DNA of 64,000 nucleotides from assembly GCA_037043015.1 (NCBI GenBank), contig CM073325.1, positions 9,961,001 through 10,025,000 of the forward strand, written 5' to 3'. A program made the position numbers and the translations under genes. Every line of letters starts with the position of its first letter. Positions within the stretch are counted from its first letter, which is position 1. This stretch comes from Bryum argenteum (taxonomy: Eukaryota; Streptophyta; Bryopsida; Bryales; Bryaceae). The notes under the pieces were generated by a model. It saw only the letters and a program-made list of their open reading frames with translations. It was not told where the DNA came from and searched no databases. Below, piece by piece: positions 58,251 through 64,000 of the stretch.

Positions 58251-59085
58251 GAAAATTTTCCAAACAAGTCATTCTATCACACAAAAGCTTGCATCTCTGA
58301 GTGTGCCTCCAAAATTGCCGCATTTTGTATCATCACTATCTTTGTTATGTAGACAAGTTTATATATTATATCATGAAACTTATTTAAAATTCATTAGTGA
58401 GACTGGGGGGTCAACTTACCGCCGAATCATTTGAGTCACATGAATTATTGCACTGATGGTAACTATATAATATGTACTGAAACTCATTCAGCACTCCAGC
58501 ACCTTCATGAATACCCTAATAAATACCAAAAAACAAAACCCTTGATTGGATGCTGCTTTCTATACTTGGCGAAATGAAGCAGCCCTACCACGTACAGACA
58601 CCATTGTCGTCACCGGTTGTGCTTTTGCGTTCATTATATTCCCATTTAAAGACCTAGTAAACGTCTCCTTAAACCGTACACCCTAGATTCCAACCTACTC
58701 CCTAGATTTCATACATACACGAATGTACGAATGTACCTCCAATGCTAAGACGGAGATGCCCATTTTCATTCAGGCCTACTTATATTCGCAGTTTGTGGGG
58801 TCATTATTACGTTCCTGTGAAGACTTTGTTTGTTTACATGTATTCATGCCAAGTTGGTATCTTGATTGGTGATTACTTGTCACCAGGCTAGTGTTAGGTT
58901 GAGGATTAAGTTTCTCGCTTTTTAATGACACTGAGCACAATATCCATTATCAATAATATTCATTCATTACTAGTGTTTTCTCTACCGTAGCAAGCCAGAT
59001 GAATATTCCTTTTAAAACTCCCCAATTGCATGTTGAAATCCTTAACCTTAACGATTCTTTCTGGTTCATAAATAATCTTGAGCAG
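58251..59085. other. No gene seen
   Basis: Spacer between the SINE and the kinase pseudogene. Nothing recognisable. Confidence 0.5.
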
Positions 59086-59211
59086 CTTTGGGAACCGATA
59101 AAGTGAGGAAGCCATTGTAAACTTACTTCCTCGCTCGCGATCTTCGATTCAGAGGTATTGTCGGTGTGGAATTAATTTTGAGGAGGACGTCACCTGCGCC
59201 TCTCTGTCAGT

Positions 59212-60546
59212 ACGTCGACTCGTGGAGTTGAGAAACTTGACGATCGAGTGGTTGACGACTCGAGGACGTCACCTGCGCCTCTCGTGAATTCTTAACTCTC
59301 TGTCAGTATGCCAACTCGTGGAGTCGATCTCAAAATTCCTAGAGCAAGCGAACATGCCTCATTTTTCTTCAACATGCCTCCTGGAGTTCGAACACGAGCT
59401 CAGTGGATTCTAGGAGTCACGGAACATATCCACACGTAGCCATCATTCCGCACGAGCATCTCAAACGAAGAATCATTTTGTTCGAAAGTGATGAGGCTGT
59501 GGAAGTTTTCAAAGCAACGTGGTTAAACAGTACAATTGCTGTGGAGAAATTCAAATGGTCGTCTTCAAAAAGCCTTGAGGCAGAAGGATCTTCAAATGCT
59601 CAACAATACCACTGCGAGGTGCAGTATTTGATTGAAGTAAGCCATCATCCTTGCACAGTGCAGTGCTGAATATCCAGTCGGAGAATAAGAAATTGTAATG
59701 GAGTATGTGAAGATGAATCTGGGAGAAGTAATCGATCAGAACAAAGAATTGAAGAAAGCTGGAGGTGCGAAGGGAGGTCCCTTCAACTTTGAGAGAGCAT
59801 TGCTCATTATCACGAAGCTGGCATTGGGTATGGTATATCTGCACTCAAGGGGGTTGGTGCATCGTGACTTGAAAACCCAGAACGTGCTTGTGGTAGATTA
59901 CAATGAAAACATCGATGTCAAGATTGCGGACTTCAGTGAACTCGTCGCATCTCAAAGTGATCACGACGAGCTCAATGTTTGGCTACTTCGACGGTGCGGG
60001 TACAGGCTTTTATCGACCACCTGAAGTGTTCCCCTTGGTATCGAGCGTTGACAGACTGAAAGAACCGAATGAACCGGCTAAGCGAATGGTGCTAAAATCC
60101 GAGGAGGCGAATACCGTAAAAGCGGAGTCCAATGAAGCGAAGTTACAGAACAAATCAGCGGAACGGGCGACCATAATTAGAGGTGGAGTTACTGAATGAT
60201 TCGGCCCTACGGATCATAGAGAAACTAGCGAATAAGGCGGACCTGGATGCGATGAAGGCAACAGACGTGTACAGTCTCGGAATGTTTTTCCACAAGGTCT
60301 TAACCGGAGTGGATCCATACTCCCACCTTAAGTTTAATGTGTCACATGATTGTGTGAAGGTGTAGAATGGCCTTGCTTCGCTGGAGTCGGCCCCTTCAGA
60401 TTCGCATCCCCACCTCAGGTTGCTTGTCGAACAATGCGTGCGTTTGGATTCAACAGAAAGACCGACCTTCGAACAGATTTGCCATGAACTTCACGAAATC
60501 CGCCGGGAACTTCACAACACTTCTGATCATGAACCCAAGCCTTGAT
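59212..60546 (+). pseudogene. Kinase pseudogene K3 (K1-like)
   Basis: An inverted relative of K1. The region from about 59089 matches the K1/K2 upstream DNA, but the start codon reads ACG at 59212 where K1 has ATG in the same context. The helical region and the whole first kinase domain are missing; the sequence passes to the linker GSRSHGTYPHVAIIPHEHL and then to the second domain. There the Gly loop reads ESDEAVEVF, HRDLKTQN is kept, and DFG reads DFSE. Frames change near 59670, 59940, 60030, 60190 and 60365, and a stop interrupts near 59668. The end EQICHELHEI-like is readable near 60475-60500. Non-functional. Confidence 0.85.
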
Positions 60547-61119
60547 AATCCGTAGTTGTAGAATCAAATTTATGCATTTTATACTTGACCGAATTATCTT
60601 TATCAACTTGTCTATATGTAAATTTGAACTACAGTTTATGAAGAATCTCAACTTCGTAAACCTGGCAGTCGATTTAGAAGAATGGCACTTTCGACTGTGA
60701 TCTATTTCGGAAGAACGAGTGCCGTGGGTTCTCGGCAGAATCTAAGGTGGGTGGTGTCAATTTACATGTCATTTTCCTAGTCCTCATGGCTCAAAGACTC
60801 TGTCAGTTCTTAACACATGAAATGTTAACAATTTCACATGATAGGAGTTTTGAACTCCATTTTCGCACATCTCAGAATGGCGTGTAGTATCACCAGTTTA
60901 ATGAATTTTAGGTCATTCGAGGTGAGATTAATTTTTCATGGATTTTTAGGGTTTAGGGTTTAGGGTCCAAATTATTATTCATGGATTTTTTTACGTTGGT
61001 ATAGGCTTAGCATGAAGTTGAACGACTTTCTAGCTAAAGTTCATTGAAAGTAGATATTACAATATAAGAAGTTCAATGATGACTTGATGTAAAATAAAAC
61101 CAAAATATGCATGGTTCAA
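60547..61119. other. No gene seen
   Basis: Spacer containing the telomere-like run at 60945. Nothing else recognisable. Confidence 0.5.
60945..60965 (+). repeat. Three TTTAGGG repeats
   Basis: Three exact copies of the plant-type telomere unit TTTAGGG in a row. It is a short interstitial run and not a chromosome end. It supports a plant origin. Confidence 0.8.
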
Positions 61120-61444
61120 CCTATTTAGAGGTGGGCATGAATTGAGTGTTCGTTCGACCTATCCTTGGATGTATGCCTAAAGGTCATCACATCATTGGCG
61201 GGATTACTAACCCCTCCCACAGTAAACACTATGCTAGTCCTACCTAGCCACTAGTGTCGTAGAGATAAACGACATGGTATTCCCCCAGAGCCCTTTGAGG
61301 TACCCATACAACAGAGTTCAAGAACCCCCTACCGTAATTGGGTGGACAATGGTGGTGAGCACCACGCCAGCATGTGGAATGAAGCCCACGACCTCCTCAT
61401 TGGGGGCCATGAGCCCTAACCAACAAGCCAAGGGTTGTAGTGCC
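61120..61444 (-). mobile_element. SINE copy, near full length
   Basis: Minus-strand copy of the SINE at 52958. On the minus strand it starts GGCACTACAACCCTTGGCTT, has the A-box TGGCTTGTTGG and the B-box region GTGGGCTTCATTCC, and extends to the region GGCATACATCCAAGGATAGG. Confidence 0.7.
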
Positions 61445-61499
61445 TTTTGGATTTTAACATTATTTATTGGGTTCGATTTCAATTTAATTTTAGTTTTTG

Positions 61500-61860
61500 T
61501 GATACAAATCTTTGCTTGATCCACTATGTTCTAAAGACATGGCATGCATTGAATGCAAGGGGTTTAGTTATGAACATTATTTTCATTGTAAAATATGGAG
61601 CTTGTTGCATGTGAACTATCGCAAGGTAATTATTTGAGTTCAAATTTTTTACATGTTTTTTGTTGGTAGAAGGTGTGCTTTATGAAAGTTAACAAGTTTT
61701 TTAGTTGGAGATTTCATCACAATAAGTTTGTATAAGTAGTTCAACTTCAAATGATGAACTCAAATTATTTTTTTCGGGGACAAGTATTTCTATGCTCTTG
61801 CAATCTATGCACCCTCATGGCTCCAAATTCTATTCACATAATTGACAGTATGGTTAATAA
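61500..61860. mobile_element. Fragment of piggyBac-type MITE
   Basis: Similar to the interior of 12624-13601, including TGAATGCAAGGGGTTTAGTT, CTTGCAATCTATGCACCCTC and ATGGCTCCAAATT. The ends are not found. Confidence 0.5.
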
Positions 61861-62164
61861 AAAATTCTATACTTGAACCTTATGGCAGGACTCAATGTTC
61901 CCATAAGAATTCTCAAAATGAACCTTAAATGGCAAGACTCTATGTTCTCATAAGAATTCTCAAAATCGGAAAATGGCATCTCTTCATCAATATTTGTAAG
62001 ACTCAAAAACCAAATGTTGTGTTCTTTATTCTCCTCATTTAAATGCACTCACAAACATAGAGATCCTTTCCACTTGAATTGATGGATTAATGATGTATGA
62101 CTCGAATGTGATGTTTGGTTTATTTGGGACCCTAGGCTCTTACTACCAAAGGGTTCATTTACAG

Positions 62165-62290
62165 GTCGATTATATGGGTATTTGGACCTTGTTGTATGGA
62201 TACCCAAAAGCCTTTCAAGAAGATTAATATATCATGAATCTCCTAGGCATTAAAGGCTAGTTAGAAACTAGTTCAATGTTCATCATTGAG
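62165..62290 (+). mobile_element. SINE fragment
   Basis: TTTGGACCTTGTTGTATGGA and the following AAAGCCTTTC, then GGCATTAAAGGCTAGTTAGA and AACTAG, match the middle and 3' part of the SINE at 52958. Confidence 0.55.
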
Positions 62291-63015
62291 GGGTTACTTA
62301 CTAGTAGTCACGTCCCTGGTGCCATAAAGTTCGGCCACAAACATCCAAGGATATTCCACTAAAATCTCACTTTTAACACCTTGGTACACAATTAGTTAGT
62401 TTTTGAGTTTAATTGCTTTCAATGCAACTCAAATTGAGTGTTTGACAATAGGAAATTGGTGCTGTTTACACGCAATAATTTTTAGGAATTTTTGGACATG
62501 CATTAATTTCAATGAAATATGTACAAATATAAAATTGACTTATACTGGTAGGTTAAACAAATACTCATTTCATGCATGCCTAAAGATTAAGATAGGTTGG
62601 TCTAATCCGAGACACACTCAATATGGCTCACTAACCTCAACCATTCAAATGTACATAATAGCTACAATTTATGATTCTCCATATACTCACCATGAACACC
62701 ATTTTAGAACACACATTTTAATAACACCTGCAAGCTTAACTTCAAAAGTTCACACCAAATTAAAAGAGTCCAAATTTGATGATTCCACTTGATTAGAAAT
62801 TTCACATAATCTGTGCATACACAAATTTTGCTCACATGGTCGACTCAACTCCAAATTTTTCATATTAAAATTCGCACCATTGTAAAGTAGTCCACCATAA
62901 GTTCGGGATTCCTCTTCTACTTTACCTTCAGATGTTACAGAATGGTTACCATCCATAACTTACTCTCTGGAATCTTCTAATATCTACAGGTCTTTATCTT
63001 GGTTAGCATATTTAC
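62291..63015. other. No gene seen
   Basis: AT-rich spacer. The 129-codon frame 62403-62792 lacks a recognisable domain and is probably chance. Confidence 0.45.
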
Positions 63016-63283
63016 TTAACCCCTAACTTTCCTTAAAACCCGAAACGGGTTTTGGAGGTTCCCGCAGGAGAAAAACTCAGTCAACTTTGACCATTATAAT
63101 CTCACAAATGAGGAAGAATGAACGGTTCAAATTTGGCATGTGAGTGGAATGTCAAGTGAACTTTGAGATCTTACGGTTGAATCTTGTAAATAATGCTTAG
63201 ATTAAGATTTATAAAGCTTAATCTAAAAGAAGGTCAAATTTTGTGACTTAGACTGTTTTGCAACAAGAAAATTGAGGGGTTAA
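63016..63283. mobile_element. piggyBac-type MITE, 268 bp
   Basis: TTAA-CCCCTAACTTTCC and AAAATTGAGGGG-TTAA. The interior contains ACTTTGACCATTATAATCTC, a subterminal word of the larger TTAA elements, so it is a strongly shortened member. Confidence 0.75.
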
Positions 63284-64000
63284 CTTTAATTAACTCATAT
63301 TAAGTAGTTGTATTCAACTATCATATATATACATATACATATACATATATATGATCCAATAGAACTCCAGCTCATTATTATTTTGATGCTCATACTTGTA
63401 TATGATTTTGCTTGTCTCTCAACACCTTATCAACATTGTTAGCTATTTCTCGTTCATGTTCTTTTTCATCTGCCATAGCTCTTTGTAGTTATTTGCCAAA
63501 CTTGTTATTCCTTTCTTTCACCCTCTTCTTGTTCTTTTCTCCTCCTTTTACATCATCTCCCACGTAAGACTAGAGAAGATGACTATACGGTAATGACAAC
63601 ACCAACTTGACACAATAGAGCCTTAATCGGGGTTGAATTTCCCAACACCATTCTTTATGTTGTTTTTTCATTGATAGGTTCAATGAGATACTATATTCCA
63701 TTTGCTCGTATAAAACTTATAATTAGTAAGTTAGTTCCACTACCTAACTATACACAAGTAGCTAGTTTTTTGCTATTTGTGTTAGAGTAGGTAACAATGT
63801 CAACAAGGAGACAAAAAATTAAAGGAGGAAGTCACCAATCAACCTATGTAGTTTGAAGACCAAATGACGAAATGTTGTGCTTCTTGTTATGTCATTGTGT
63901 TAGGTTCAGTCATGTGTTTGGTATGAATTGCTGCACCGCAATAGATCAAGATTTTATGACTATGGAAATCATATCGGCTATGAATAAATAGCGGCATATT
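63284..64000. other. No gene seen; TA-rich microsatellite
   Basis: A run of ATATAC/ATATAT repeats at about 63322-63352, then AT-rich sequence with no recognised feature to the end of the window. Confidence 0.5.

Noticed and set aside
60945-60965. Chromosome end
   Set aside because: Only three TTTAGGG units, with ordinary sequence continuing on both sides.

Overview
The window looks like nuclear DNA of a land plant. The evidence is a Ty1/copia retroelement whose primer site matches plant initiator tRNA, a Stowaway-type MITE, a short run of TTTAGGG repeats, secreted peptide genes with plant-like promoters, and kinase genes of plant type. A piggyBac-like transposon and tandem-kinase genes with few introns would fit an early-diverging lineage such as a bryophyte or lycophyte, but I cannot name the species. 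The sequence is AT-rich with long repeat-filled spacers.

From 0 to 45 kb the host content is one gene family: at least ten copies of a small secreted prepropeptide gene of about 93-116 codons. Copies A-F (434, 8633, 10912, 24182, 26082, 28089) are on the minus strand. Copies G, H, I and J (29320, 31925, 37352, 44693) are on the plus strand. Seven are intact (B, C, D, E, F, H, I). Three (A, G, J) each carry a 4-nt insertion in the signal-peptide codons. All share a signal peptide, an acidic variable middle, usually a dibasic Arg-Arg, and a Pro-rich C-terminal tail of the type PDxPPPTxP. This is the layout of processed plant signalling peptides, and I do not recognise the family. The minus-strand copies sit on tandem units of about 1.9 kb that include their promoters.

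From 45 to 60.5 kb there is a cluster of tandem-kinase genes: an intact two-exon gene (K1, 45342-48482), a paralogue with an N-terminal deletion (K2, 53605-56309), and an inverted pseudogene that has lost its first kinase domain (59212-60546). A kinase pseudogene of another type lies at 34.4-35.6 kb among the peptide genes. K1 and K2 pair a degenerate first kinase domain with an apparently active second one. This resembles the kinase-pseudokinase architecture of plant immune tandem kinase proteins.

Mobile DNA fills much of the rest. A copia element (679-6384, TSD AGTTG) sits inside a TIR element of about 0.5 kb that itself sits in the promoter of copy A. A 5.7-kb piggyBac-like relic (17264-22961, TTAA target sites) is accompanied by about ten shorter TTAA elements with related ends. 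Three Tc1/mariner-like MITEs have very long inverted repeats and TA target sites, one of them carrying a nested TTAA element. There are also a tRNA-derived SINE family, several minisatellites and a Stowaway MITE. No rRNA, tRNA gene or CRISPR array was seen.
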